Of a stretch of DNA of 64,000 bases, positions 53,057-63,880 are shown one piece after another. The notes beneath the pieces were generated by a model, which ran no database searches, was not told where the DNA came from, and worked only from the letters and a program-made list of their open reading frames with translations. The first letter of the stretch is position 1. The number at the start of each line of letters is the position of its first letter. Source of the stretch: Chara braunii. Lineage: Eukaryota > Streptophyta > Charophyceae > Charales > Characeae. The DNA lies in contig BFEA01000038.1 of NCBI GenBank assembly GCA_003427395.1, positions 356,602 through 420,601 on the forward strand, written 5' to 3'. A program made the translations under genes and the position numbers.

Positions 53057-54187
53057 TGATGTCTGCGCAACCATCGCGAAGGTCGAAGAGGAGGAAGGAC
53101 CCGACTGCTGCGAAGAAGGAGATGGTGATGATAATGAGAGAGAAACGCGTGTGAGGGAGAAAGAGTGTCATAGAAGACGACAACCATAGCTGCCAACTTG
53201 GAGAAAAAGAAAAACGATAACGAAAGAGAAAGTGACGGAGAAGAGAGAGGTGACGAAGAAGAAGGTGATAGTAGCCATAACTAACAAATAATAAGAAGAA
53301 GAAGTCAGTCATAGGCAAGCTCGAGGAAGAAGAACAGGGTGAAGTACACGCAGGAGACAAAGAGGGAGAAAGCCATCATAGACGGATGGTCAAAGAGTTG
53401 ACCAATGAGAGTTGCCCGACGAGCATTAACCTGCAAACGTTGATTGATACAATTGACTAAGTTGATCGTTGACCAAACTTGGAGTGCAGAGCGAGGAGTA
53501 GTTTAATCCCTTCAAACCCTGACACGTGTGCTTTTATGCTTTGTGGATGTTGCACACTCACATTGGTACTTGCTGCAGTCAAGTCTCTCTTATAGAGCCT
53601 ATCATCTCTTTCTACATTGAGTGACTGTTGTCCAGGTTGTTATAGGTTCCATGCATTTGGTCTGAAAGAGGTTGAGGGGCAGACGCCTACACGAGACTTA
53701 GTAGGGGTGAGGTGTATCTGCCGCCAGACGACCTGGGAAGAAGCCCCCAAGGACCGGTACAGACCAGCAGGCTGCTCTGGGTGGTACACTATACCTGAAC
53801 TCCGAGCTGCAGATCACGTGTCCAATCTGTCCAACTCTTGAAAAAACTCTAGTTGTGATCGTCGTCTTGACTGTGACGTTAAATAATTCATGAGAAACTA
53901 TGCGAGATCTCCTCAAATGCGTCCTCATCAGCTAGTAGTTTTGTAGTGACGGACTCATAGTAATGTAGTCTTGAATAGTTCACAGAGGAAATACTGAAAG
54001 TCGAAGCCATGCAGGATTGAACTGTGGGTGCACAAACATCCGACGATTGTGGAGCGATTGGACTGTGGTTGCGAAAGCATCGGACACCAGTGGTAGCTTG
54101 ACTAAAGTGGAAGAGAGAACCTTTGTAGTCCTTTAAGCGGTCAGTGTCTAGGTGGGTTGGTCTAAGTGTTGAGGAGCGAAATCGTTT
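53057..54187 (+). other. C leader, purine-rich
   Basis: GAAGAAG-rich from 53080 to 53370, then unique sequence. It includes TTGACC/GTTGACC repeats around 53395-53475. No convincing ORF. Confidence 0.5.
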
Positions 54188-55590
54188 GTGATTGTGCCCT
54201 CGTCCAACATGGACGACTACCCTATGTTCGCCTTCATTATGGGCCTTTCCCTTTGGGGGCCCTTGCTTCGTTTCCTCTTCCAGTTGGGATTTTGGCAAAC
54301 CACATGTCGCACTGTGACTACTAAGTCCGGAATCCAGACCCCGCCATATAGTAAAGAACGGGAGGAGAAGGATGCTGCAATTCTTCGAGAGCAGAAGGAG
54401 AAAAAGGATAAGAAAGCCTTGGAGAGAAAGACCAAGAAATTGGCCTTGCTGGACGAAGAAGCGGACAGAAAGAAAAAAGATGGAGGAGGAGATGGAGGCG
54501 TGGAAGAAGGAACAAGAGGCGAAGTTGGTCAAAAAAATGGCTGAAGAAGAAAAAAAGGAAGAAGAAAGCGAAGAAGAAGAAACCTTGTTACAACAGAGGA
54601 AACATAAAAAAACAGTGAAGGGCGAGAAGAAGGGAAGGAAAAGAGACGATAATCAACAGGGAAGCATAGTTGGTTGTCCCTCAGGCAGAAAGAGAAACAG
54701 TAAAAAGAAAGCATGAAAGAGAAAAGAGTCCCCTGCGTTGTCAGGCAAAAGAGCAGGAAAAACAGTTGGAGTGGAAGTTGCGCCTCGTGAAGGAGAAGAC
54801 GCGGCGATTGAAAGTAATGGAGAAGATGGAGGAGGAATTGAACGCGGCAGAGGAGCGACTGGGTAAGATAAAAAAAGAGACACAGATAATGAAAAAAATT
54901 AACACCCTCTCTCATAGTATGGCCTCTGTTCTGACAGCTCAACGAGAACAGAAAAGACAACTTTGTGGGCATGGTATAGCACTCGAATCCATACGAGCCG
55001 GGTTCCACGACTTTGCCCAGGAAATGATGATTCATCTCCTAAACGAAATGCACATCGCAATCGATAGAACAAAGAAATTTTGCACCGCTGTGATCGAGGG
55101 TGTCAAGTTGGCAGTCCCCAAGGAAAAAGAATCACAACCCCGCCTTGAGAGAGTCAAAGTTCTTTTCCCTGAGTCCTACAGTGGGAAAGAGGTGAGGACT
55201 TTGACAATCGAGAGGCTAGTATTAAATCACATTTGTACTTACAAAACGTGTCTCCAGCCGACCATGTCCTGATAGCCTTTCAGGTCTCGAGTGGTGAAGC
55301 AACTAGTTTCGCAAGGTCTCTTGCACGAGCCGCCCGCTGCGAAAACGACATGGTCGATTATTATGTCATTGCTCACCTCAACAATTTCTTTGTTGCACTG
55401 AGAGAACGTTTTGCGGACGTCATTAGAGGATTAAAGGCGTCCGCCAAACTCCAAATGATCCATACGCGACCTCGAAAAAATGTGCAAGCACTGAAAGCCG
55501 CTATGAACGAAATGATTGTTGTGCCTAACCACAAAGTTACAGAAGCACAACTAGTCCAACTCGTCTATCGTGCGTTGCCCAGATAATTAA
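54188..55590 (+). pseudogene. gag: C gag (frameshifted)
   Basis: The N-terminal part is a Lys/Glu coiled-coil-like region (EREEKDAAILREQKEKKDKK, KTRRLKVMEKMEEELNAAEE) in shifting frames. The gag domain follows: ERVKVLFPESYSGKEVRTLT, then, after a frame change near 55255, FARSLARAARCENDMVDYYV, LNNFFVALRERFADVIRGLK and VTEAQLVQLVYRALPR. This is the same coiled-coil plus gag-domain layout as B gag, which supports a close relationship of B and C. The last ORF ends at 55584; 55590-56690 is a degenerate continuation. Confidence 0.75.
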
Positions 55591-56690
55591 TTACAAGGGC
55601 ATTTCTTAAACAAGAAGCAGCAGTCTGGGATGACTTATGACCTCCTCAGTAGGGAAGCTATTGCATTCGCCGCCCAGTCCATGTAAGTTACCATTTTTTT
55701 GTATAAGGACTTAGCTAAAGGGAAAAGTGGAAGGGTCACACCATCTCTAGCCAAGTTAAGGCCAAAGATAGTCTCATACTAGCAATGGAAAAAGGTGGTG
55801 CCGAAAAAGTTCCCTACATTGACATAAAATGAGGACTTGAGGAAAAAAACAGCAGTATAGTTGTTTCTAAAAAGTGGTAGAGTTCATTAAGGTATATATT
55901 TGATAGTAGGGGACTAAGGTCGAAGGGCCTCCGCCTGGCGACGCCTATGGTTGCCGTGACTCGTATTTGATAGTAGGGGACTAAGGCCGAAGGGCCTCCG
56001 CCTGACGACGCCTATGGTTGCCGTGACTCGCCTCTTCAATCTCTTCGTGTGGCATATGAAAAAAAGCTTGTAGTCCATAACGGATTAGTTTGAGAGTCCG
56101 TTTATCCTGGATCGTTCGTCGGATTATCTTATACAGAGTTCCATGATTTACGGCTCCAAGGCCTTCGACCTTCAGGGATCTTTCAATATACCATTGCGCA
56201 CCATCAAAGGTACCTATTATAACATTGAGGGTTGTGTGAGCACTGCGGAGAGGGGGAGTTTATACGCTGTTGACAGGGCCGGACGGAGACAACAAGGAGA
56301 AGGACGAGGCCTTGAAAAGGCCGCTAGGCCTTATGTGGTCGAGGGCAAGGCGTCCAGGGGGTTAGCGACAATAAAGATCGTCAAGTGGGAGGTAGGGGTC
56401 AAGGTCTCTTGTCTAATCGTCCTCGCTCGAATCAATCACCTCTCCAAAACGGTGAATAGCACCCAGGTCGGACGGAAGGCAGTCCCTAGGAACCCTTAGG
56501 CTTAGAACGTAATGTTTGGCATGATTACATGAACAAGTTTCAATGTGTGTTCTATGGAGATTCTAGTCATATCATCAAGTTTTGCCTGCAGTATAACAAG
56601 CGTTGCATCTAGGGCAACAAAAGATAACCGTCGGTAGAGGTAGCAACTGCCCCTACACAAGATGAGCACGCATGCGAAGTAAAAACTTCC
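55591..56690 (+). pseudogene. C gag-protease interval, degenerate
   Basis: Probably the end of gag. It contains a 67-bp tandem duplication (55897-55963, 55964-56030; TATTTGATAGTAGGGGACTA and ATGGTTGCCGTGACTCG). KFQCVFYGDSSHIIKFCLQY in one frame near 56530-56590 resembles a damaged zinc knuckle (Cys, Gly, His, Cys spacing). No other domain. Confidence 0.5.
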
Positions 56691-57150
56691 ACTCCTTGTG
56701 TGTCCATGACAAAGGTTGTTGGCCAACACCTAGCTAGCTGCAAAGAGACTATTTGTGTTAAAATCTCTCTAGGTGTTTCCCTCACAGGCCTGACAGAAGA
56801 GCTTAAAAAAAGATGGCCAACCTGCACCATGATAAAGAAAAGTGAGAATGGGCAGTTATTGTTAGCAAATGTAAAGATCTTTAAATTTAGAGTAGGGACC
56901 CTTATAGATAGTGGGGCCACTAGAAGTTGTATCAGTCGTAAGGCGCTGAAGAAGTTGAGGCTAGGCCTCAAGGTCCAAAAATTAGAAGAACATGTACTAA
57001 ATATCCTCGCAAATAACCGCACCATGCGGATCGAGGAGTACGTCAAGGGAGCCCGAATGTATTTTTGCCTAGAACGAGAGGGAAAGGTAGAGAAGGTTGA
57101 TTCTACTCATAGAAGATAACCTCCCCTTTGATTTAGTATTTGGTACTGAT
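56691..57150 (+). pseudogene. pol: C protease
   Basis: GTLIDSGATRSCISRKALKK holds the D-S-G-A active site (about 56905). The upstream VKIFKFRVG strand and the downstream LANNRTMRIEEYVKGARMYF fit a retropepsin. LPFDLVFGTD near 57125 is the late ILGxD-type motif in another frame. This is the best preserved part of C. Confidence 0.78.
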
Positions 57151-57399
57151 TAGAGTGAGGCAGTTGGAGTCAGTTTGCACTTTCGAGAGCATGAGTGCAA
57201 CATCCGTAGTCCCTCATGTGGATTGAAAAAAACAGTCTGTTCCATGTGTCAGGGCTAACAACTCCTTAGCACATTGTTGGGTTAGTTCTCATGTCTTTGC
57301 TTGATTTGTAAAGAAGGAGCAATTCGAAGAATATGTCTTTGTAGCTTATGTAAAGCCAAAATCTGACTAACCAAAAGAGAACGATAAGATTTATCCCAC

Positions 57400-58190
57400 T
57401 ATCGTCAATTTGCTCAATGAGTATGCTGATATAGTCGAAGCACCCTCTAGGGTACCGAGGTTCATCCAACACCGCATAGAGATAGAGTCAGACAATAAAA
57501 TGCCTAAGGGAGCAGTTTATAAAATGTCTCCCAAGGAATTAAAAAAGCTATACAAGCCATTAGACAAACTCTTTGAAAAAGGATTGATTAGACCCAGTTC
57601 AATTTTTTTTTGGCGAGCCTGTTTTGTTCGTCCCTAAGAAAGAGGGAGATTTTATAATGCATAAACTACAGAAGTTTGAATGCAATAACCGTCAAAAATG
57701 CACAACCTTTGCCCCATATAGATGATCTGTTAGATCGGGTGCAAGGCTGCAAGTATTTTACCAAGATAAATTTAAAATAAAAAAATCATAAGATAAAAGT
57801 TTATCTTGATGACCAGAGTATAAGATGACATTCCAAACTTGATATGGGCATTATGAGTTCTTAGTAATACCCTTTGGACTAACTAATGTACCAACCACCT
57901 TTCCACGTTGTATGAATAACTAGTTTAGACCGTGGCTAGATAAATTCGTCGTAGTATATTTAAATGACATTTTAAGTTTTAGTACGTCCCTCCAAAAGCA
58001 TGAAGGTCATTTGAAGCAGATTTTAGAAAAAACGAGGGAAGCCAACTTCAAAATTAGCTAAAAAAAATGCGAGTGGGCCAAGACATAAGTCCTGTACTTG
58101 GACTATGTGTTAGACGAAGATGATATAAAACCACAGGACGACAAGATAGTAGCGATTAAATACTAGTCAGTTCGCGATCATTTTTTTAAG
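57400..58190 (+). pseudogene. pol: C reverse transcriptase (inactive)
   Basis: ELKKLYKPLDKLFEKGLIRP, then broken FVPKKEGDF, YGHYEFLVIPFGLTNVPTTF and FVVVYLNDILSFSTSLQKHE: the catalytic YLDD is Y-L-N-D (about 57957-57968). Many stops (for example near 57725, 57780, 57920 and 58062) and small deletions. It ends in QDDKIVAIKY-stop, matching the LRSFIGLA region that follows in relatives. Confidence 0.83.
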
Positions 58191-58730
58191 AGTGGATTAC
58201 TACTACAGAAAGTCTGTGAGAAACTTTTCAACTATCGTTGCTCCCCTTCGCAAACTCTTGAAGAAGGAAGCAATCTGGAATTGGAACAAAAACTCTACCT
58301 CGGCCCTAAAAACATTAAAGAGGGCCTTGATAGAATATCATGTGCTCAAGGTTGTTGATCGCTCATTGTCCTCCATCGTCACGACACATGCAAGCCAAAA
58401 TGATATAGGCGCCGAATTACAACACAATGACGGCGATGGCTATAGACCCATAGAGTTCACTTCAGCTTCAGATAAAGTAGCAGCCTTAACAAATGAAAGA
58501 TAACTCTACGCTTTCAGACAAATATTAGATCATTGGAGATATTACTTACTTGGAAGACACTTTAAAGTTTACTCGGATCATAAAACTCTGAAATGGCCTT
58601 AGACAAAAGCCAAAATGACGCCTAAATTGACTAGGTGGGCAGCAAAGATAGACCAGTTTGACTTTGAGTTAAAACCCATTACCGACAACTGTAATGTGGT
58701 AGTCGATGTTCTCAGTAGAATGGGTTGATT
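58191..58730 (+). pseudogene. pol: C RNase H
   Basis: YYYRKSVRNFSTIVAPLRKL, LSSIVTTHASQNDIGAELQH (the first catalytic Asp is replaced by His), GYRPIEFTSASDKVAALTNE, YYLLGRHFKVYSDHKTLKW and NCNVVVDVLSRMG are collinear with B, without a Pro-rich spacer. Stops at 58501, 58601 and 58726. Confidence 0.82.
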
Positions 58731-59825
58731 AGTTTGGAGTGATCGTACATTATCTGGACACAGGGGTAAACCTACAACAAAAAATAAAAGATGCATACGC
58801 TCAGAACCCGATCTACATTGATCTCCTAAAAAAGGTTAAATAAAAACCCTGAAAGCGAACCAGATTACATAACCACAAACGGACAACTCTTTGATAAGAC
58901 CAATATCATTGATAGATTGTGCGTCTCTAATAGTCAAGAGATCCGCAGTTTGATCTTACGAAAAAACCATGATATAGAGAAACACTTTCGTTGACAAAAA
59001 ATATTAGCCAACCTATCCCTGTCGTATACACGACCTAGCATGAAAATAAACTATATAGAGTATGTGTGCAGTTGTACAGTCTGCCAACACAACAAGACAA
59101 CGACACGAGCACCCAAAGGTCTTCTGAGACCCTTGCCTATCCTAGTAGTACCTGGAGAGTCTGTCTACATTGACTTCATCGATACACGGCTCGGGAGTAG
59201 GTTTTAAAAAGTCAAGTCCTGATCATAATAGATCGATTCAGCAAATATGCAATCTTCGTACCATTGCCCCCAAAAGTAAAAATTGAATTAGTTGTATAAA
59301 AGTTCTTTAATTTATGAGTAAGTGAGCATGACATACCGCTATAAATAGCTAGTGACAATGACACGCGGTTTACCAGCCCGAACGATCACATGAAAGTCTT
59401 ACAACTCTTAAGCTGTTGATGTTGTCATGTCGCCATCCAAGGCCAAACGGCCAAACTGAACAAATGAATAAGATCTTGCCGCAGTTACTCAAAATGTATA
59501 TTAGACCCGATCAAGTGAATTGGGATGATATGTTCCCTAAGTAGCTAGTGCCTATAATAACATCGTAGACCTAGCTTCTTCCAGAATTCCTAACGAGTTG
59601 CATAAGTCCTTTAGACCACCTAGGCCGTTTGAAGGACAGAACCAGGACCAGATTCGGAGGTTACCTCCCGATACAAGAGAGATTACTCTGCAGCACAAGG
59701 AAAGTTGAAAAGGTGATCGAAAACCCTATAAAAGTTCAGCATCGCATGATCGAACAAGGGAATAAGCATCACAGACCCTCTCAGTTCAAGGTAATTTAGT
59801 CCGGGTCAAGCAATTCGCACCAGAA
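58731..59825 (+). pseudogene. pol: C integrase (heavily broken)
   Basis: Recognisable pieces in changing frames: CSCTVCQHNKTTTRAPKGLL (zinc region), VYIDFIDTRLGS, IIIDRFSKYAIFVPL (D1, about 59224), IASDNDTRFTS (D2, about 59345) and NGQTEQMNK (E, about 59444). The order matches B. More than ten stops or frame changes. Confidence 0.78.
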
Positions 59826-60240
59826 AAAAACATCTCACGGAAGCTTTTGCCCGCGTATATATGGTCGTGGCCTGTCCTAGAAGTCGAAGGTGGAGAGGAT
59901 GGACCATCATATACGATAGAGATTCCACCTCACCTCCATATGTATCCGATCTTTCATGCATCAAAGTTGTTGCCTTGTGTCACTAATGAACAGTTTCCTT
60001 TGCGGAGATCTTTGATTCCGCCAGGTATGGATGACACCTACGACTGAATACTATAAGAAGATCTATTCCGCACGGGAGGTACAGGTCGTCCCCAGAAGAA
60101 GTACAAAGTCAAGTTCACTTACAAGGAACCTGAGGAGGACAGATGGTTCACTAGAACAAAACTTCCAAAAACCACTCCCAATGTAGTTTACGATTACGAA
60201 AGAGCAAGAAAAGGTAAAGCCCCTGCCTTGGTTTAAGGAG
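59826..60240 (+). pseudogene. pol: C integrase C-terminus and chromodomain-like module
   Basis: EDGPSYTIEIPPHLHMYPIF, then HASKLLP, closely matches the B module. The following GRPQKKYKVKFTY-like and EEDRWFTRTKL segments correspond to the divergent chromodomain but are read in other frames. Confidence 0.72.
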
Positions 60241-60281
60241 TTCTCGGAGGACCTCGAATTTAGTTCGCGCAAGATTGCAAG

Positions 60282-61218
60282 TGCCAAGACTCGATCCCCA
60301 GACCTTCCCTAGTCCACTGCATAGTTGTCATTGACCGTGTGTGCTTTGAACTCACGACCTATCCCTAAAACCGTGTACAAATGTTTTGTGTGTGCAGCTT
60401 GGGTCGTGTGGGTTTGTTCCGTAGGTCTAGTGTTTAGAAGTCTTAGGGACCTTAGGGTCATCTGTAGGTGGCCACACGTCCTCTGAAAGGTCAGTAGGTC
60501 GTGGCTAGGGTAGTTCCTGAAGAGTCAACTTGACCTCTCGAAGTCAGCAGAGGCAGCCCGACAAATCTGGGAAAGGTCAAGAGTCCCAAATCAACCCCGA
60601 AGGGACACATGAAAAGGCAGTCCCAGTCCAGTCCGTTTTGCAGCAGGTACCAGAGTGGGGACTGCATGTCTCCGGGGCCTGGGACATCGACGGGCCCAGA
60701 CCACCAAATGAAACTGTATAAATAAAGAGCCAGCGATAAGTCATTCACTCGTTATCTAGGAAACGTGGAAGCGCTGCGCGAGCGATTTGTGCATTGGGTC
60801 TAGAGGTGGTCAGCAAGTAGCCCGACGGTGGAAGAGGGCGAGCGGCCATAGACGTTAGGAGGAGGAAGACGAAGGCGGCCATAGCCGCCTACGTCTGGAG
60901 TTATCAAATGCGTGAGCGTGTGCAGACATTCAGGGTAGATCCAACTGTTATGTGCGTGCGTGCGTGCATGTGAGTGTGTCTGACGGTGGAGACGATGTTC
61001 GGTGGGAATTCCAGACCGGCGCTCAGACGCACTAGCCATGAGATGTGACAAGTTGTTTTGAGCTGAGTTCCTGGCTGAAGGCCATATCTCCGAGTATTGT
61101 GTGGGCGCACTGCGCCATCTCAAGTCTGTTGCCGATACTGCATCTGTGGAAGTTTCTATTGCCATCGCCAGCTGCATGCATGCGCGTTGAACGTGAGAAG
61201 AAGACGAGTCTGATTGCA
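60282..61218 (+). repeat. C 3' LTR
   Basis: Starts TGCCAAGACTCG and ends CTGATTGCA, matching 52109-53036 with many substitutions and small gaps. It is visibly more diverged than the LTR pair of B. Confidence 0.78.
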
Positions 61219-62193
61219 CTATTCGAATCCTCTTTGTTCCCCCCGAAAACTCGAATACAACGCATAGGTGTTATGTTCTGCGGAAGGAGGTACGGACATT
61301 GGTTACTGCTGTTGCACCCTGCCAACTGCTCTACAAGGTTCACCGTGGGTGCCTCCTTCCCCAGGATGAGCACTTTTTTTAGTTAACTTTGAAGTTGGCT
61401 TCCCTCAGTTTCCCTCGAATACAAGTCCTCCAAAACCAAATATATGTAATCATATAGAGACATAGAGTGCCCAATGCATCGTGGTAAAAAAAAAAAAGAA
61501 ATTGCAGAGACTCATCAGGTGGCTGAACCCTCACAACGCCATCCTAAACACAGTGTGCTGCCCACACGCCAGTGTTTTTATTAATATTATTATTATTATT
61601 TTTAAATAACCACCAGTAGCTCCGGTCCCGTTTTTGCCGCACCTAAATTTTACTACGCACTGAGTTTTGCCAAGGCGGGGCAGTTGCATCCAGAAAAAAA
61701 CAAGAAAAAAATAGATTAAAAAAATCCCTAACGCTGTGATAACCATCAGATACATTCTATGAGGTGCTAGGGGGATTACGCCCTCAGTGAGGGCGTCTGT
61801 CCGATGAAAGAGCACATGAAGAAGAAGAAGAAGAAAAAAAACCTCCCTTATGTTGTGATTGCGGTCAGATTCATGGCGCTACAGTACTAGTGTGAGCACA
61901 AGGTAATCGAGGCAGTTGGTAGCCTCACGTGGAATATGCCCTGCCTCGCTGGCCGGGCAGAACAAAAACGTGAAAAAAAAAAAAAAGCAATCACATTCCA
62001 CACATAGCAGCCAGGTGCATTCCTCAAAGCACTGGTGTGATTTCCACCTCCGCGAGGGCCTTCCCTGATGTCGCTGGAGTCTTAAGTTCTTAGGGTTTTT
62101 CTTTTCTTGTCATTTTTGTTTTGTCGGCCTGCAACCCTGCCCCGAGGCCCGGACTTCTGCGGAGTAGGTCTAGTTTTGAGACTTAGCGTCCTA
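61219..62193. other. Non-coding, no gene recognised
   Basis: CGAATACAACGCATAGGTG at 61251 resembles the motif near 30160 and 52010. On the minus strand GTAGAGCAGTTGGCAGGG near 61320-61340 is a weak tRNA-like A box. A-runs lie at 61485-61497 and 61972-61985. No ORF with a recognisable product. Confidence 0.45.
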
Positions 62194-62317
62194 GGGCCTC
62201 GCCACACAGGCTGTCCAAATGTGCAAAACGAGAATGAACTTGCCGCTAGAAGATGGCCAGATGCACCTGCCACATTTTTGTCGTTTTCACGTTTAGACAG
62301 GCTGTGTGGCGAGGCCC
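62194..62317. mobile_element. 124-bp MITE with GGGCCTCGCC termini
   Basis: Terminal inverted repeats GGGCCTCGCCACACAGGCTG and its complement, about 23 bp and nearly perfect, are flanked by CTA on both sides (62191-62193 and 62318-62320). A 3-bp duplication with GGGCC ends suits a PIF/Harbinger (Tourist-like) MITE; CACTA elements also make 3-bp duplications but have other ends. Its interior is one copy of the dispersed hairpin motif (CAAATGTGCAAAACGAGAAT). Confidence 0.83.
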
Positions 62318-62343
62318 CTAGTGAGAAAGGTGGTGGTGGTATA

Positions 62344-63143
62344 GGGCCTCGCCGCACGGTACGTGAAACGAAAAAAAAAACGACTTCGTTTCGTGAGCAT
62401 GTTGCCGCACAGCATCCACGCGACACCTGTCAGAAAAAATGCACGAAATGTGTCAGTCTCACCGTTCGCGAGTGTGGGCACGTGCAACAGCTTTTTCTGC
62501 CTGCACCTCGCGCGAACTCGCAGGTCCTCCGGAGGTGTGGTGGTGGAGCTGCGAATTCGTGCGGGTGTGGCACATCACTCCAAAGAGCTTTGGTGCACTG
62601 TTTGGACACTTGCATACGTCAGGCCTCGCGAGGCTTCACGGTAAGCACGCGAACCCGGGCAGACCCATTGCGACGATGGAAGGAGCGTCAAAGACAAAAA
62701 AATGGCGATGCATCTTTCCATGTTCTCGCGGAGTATTCATTCTCCTTTTGCGCAGTCGGAGATGTATCTTTCCATGTCCTAGCGGAGTATTCACTCTCCT
62801 TTTGTGCAGTTTCTCCGACTGCGCAAAAGGAGAATGAATACTCCGCTAGAACATGGAATGATACATCGCAATTCTTCCGCCCTCGAGCGGACCCGGGGAG
62901 TGTCGGGCCGTTCCTGGTACCCGAACCCTGCGAAACATCGGTCCAATCGGGAAACCGCAAAAAATGCTCCCGCCGCCACATAGCACACACCAACCCCGCA
63001 TGTGGTCGCTACCGCGAGAGAATTCGCCTTTGCTGTGCGGCGGTGGTCCAGTTAACGAAACGAAATGCTTGAATTCGGCATCGCGAGGCCTCGCGAGTTC
63101 TCAGCTCGTTTCGTTTCGTTTTTTCAACCGTGCGGCGAGACCC
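62344..63143. mobile_element. 800-bp element with GGGCCTCGCC termini
   Basis: Ends GGGCCTCGCCGCACGGT and ACCGTGCGGCGAGACCC, extended inward by CGAAA-rich inverted repeats for about 45 bp, are flanked by ATA on both sides (62341-62343, 63144-63146). The same termini as the 124-bp MITE place them in one family. The 321-codon ORF that starts outside it (62107) and runs through it has no transposase motif, so I treat the element as non-autonomous. It carries three copies of the hairpin motif. Confidence 0.8.
62701..62870. repeat. Hairpin-motif trio inside the 800-bp element
   Basis: Two direct copies (about 62705-62757 and 62762-62812, GTATTCATTCTCCTTTTGCG and its variant) are followed by an inverse copy (62818-62868, CGCAAAAGGAGAATGAATAC). 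The second and third face each other across GTTTCTC, giving a tight stem of about 50 bp; this arm pair is nearly perfect and hence younger than those at 25.2 kb. Confidence 0.8.
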
Positions 63144-63178
63144 ATAAACAAAAAATAAAGCATCATTCATTTCGTCAT

Positions 63179-63340
63179 TAAACCCCACCAGTACTTCCAA
63201 AAGGTCGTGCCCGTTAACAAGCCACAACTTCAGGAAATGTACAGGCCACTTCACGAGCGCCCAAATTCATCGGACTAGAAATGGTCCTACTCTAATTTTT
63301 TTCCACGGCTGATAGCTGGGCCAAGTACTGGTGGTTTAAA
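63179..63340. mobile_element. MITE with TTTAAACCACCAGTACTT termini, copy 2
   Basis: Left end TTAAACCCCACCAGTACTTC, right end CCAAGTACTGGTGGTTTAAA. It matches 26731-26893 over its length (GAGCGCCCAAATTCAT, GGCTGATAGCTGGGCC). About 162 bp, non-coding. Confidence 0.78.
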
Positions 63341-63660
63341 GGGGGAGGGTCGGGATTCCCTCCACAAACAACCCGGAGATACTGGGACCATTACCCAGCT
63401 TAGGTGCAGAGACAGATGAGCAAGGAACAGAACCGGCCTTCTCAGGCTCTGTCCCGACAGACGAAATTATAATGCCGATTGGCAATGCAGCATCGACAGT
63501 CCGAGGGAACACTCCTACGCGACTCCCGCTAACAGAATGACCCTGGGATTTTTTCCGTCAACAGAAAAAAAGCCAACTGAGTAGAAAGGGTTTTGAGAGG
63601 TTCGGCGCTAATTTTCTTGCGTTAATTTTGCCTGCGCTAAGTGCCGCTTCGGCGGCGCTT
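63341..63660. other. Non-coding, no gene recognised
   Basis: Unique-looking sequence. The end has GCGCTAAGTGCCGCTTCGGC and GGCGCTTGGCGCTTAGC, partly self-complementary, just before the tandem duplication. Confidence 0.45.
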
Positions 63661-63880
63661 GGCGCTTAGCAAAAATAGGGCAGGGAAGAGTGCGCTGAGG
63701 CGAAGGAAGAAGTGCCTCTGACATAGCCACTCTGACGTTGGGACGGGTTTCTTCGATAGTCCCAAGGGTGGCGCTTAGCAANAAAATAGGGCAGGATAGA
63801 GTGCGCTGAGGCGAAGGAAGAAGTGCCTCTGACATAGCCACTCTGACGTTGGGACGGGTTTCTTCGATAGTCCCAAGAGG
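63661..63880 (-). repeat. 109-bp tandem duplication containing the N
   Basis: Units 63661-63769 and 63770-63880 are nearly identical (GGCGCTTAGCAA, AGTGCGCTGAGGCGAAGG, ACTCTGACGTTGGGACGGG). The minus strand is open across both, repeating TIEETRPNVRVAMSEALLPS; this could be an exon fragment, but no start, splice signal or homologue is evident. The only ambiguous base, N at 63782, lies in the second unit, so a collapsed or misjoined read is possible. Confidence 0.7.

Larger units (their letters stand above)
52109..61218 (+). mobile_element. Ty3/gypsy chromovirus C, strongly decayed
   Basis: LTRs at 52109-53036 and 60282-61218 share long blocks (AGCAGGTACCAGAGTGG-like, AGGTGGTCAGCAAGTAGCCC, GGTGGGAATTCCAGA-like) and end GATTGCA. 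Between them are gag, protease, RT, RNase H, integrase and the same C-terminal module as B. Homology of the two LTR neighbourhoods extends about 20 bp to the left of the assigned starts, so the true LTR start may lie near 52089. No target duplication is visible. Stops are much denser than in B. Confidence 0.82.

Noticed and set aside
53050-53390. Charged Glu/Arg protein in the C leader
   Set aside because: GAAGAAG-rich DNA gives charged frames on both strands; no start context or conserved domain.
62107-63072. 321-codon open frame as a host gene
   Set aside because: It begins outside and runs through the 800-bp element and its hairpin arms; repeated peptides mirror DNA repeats and no domain is visible.
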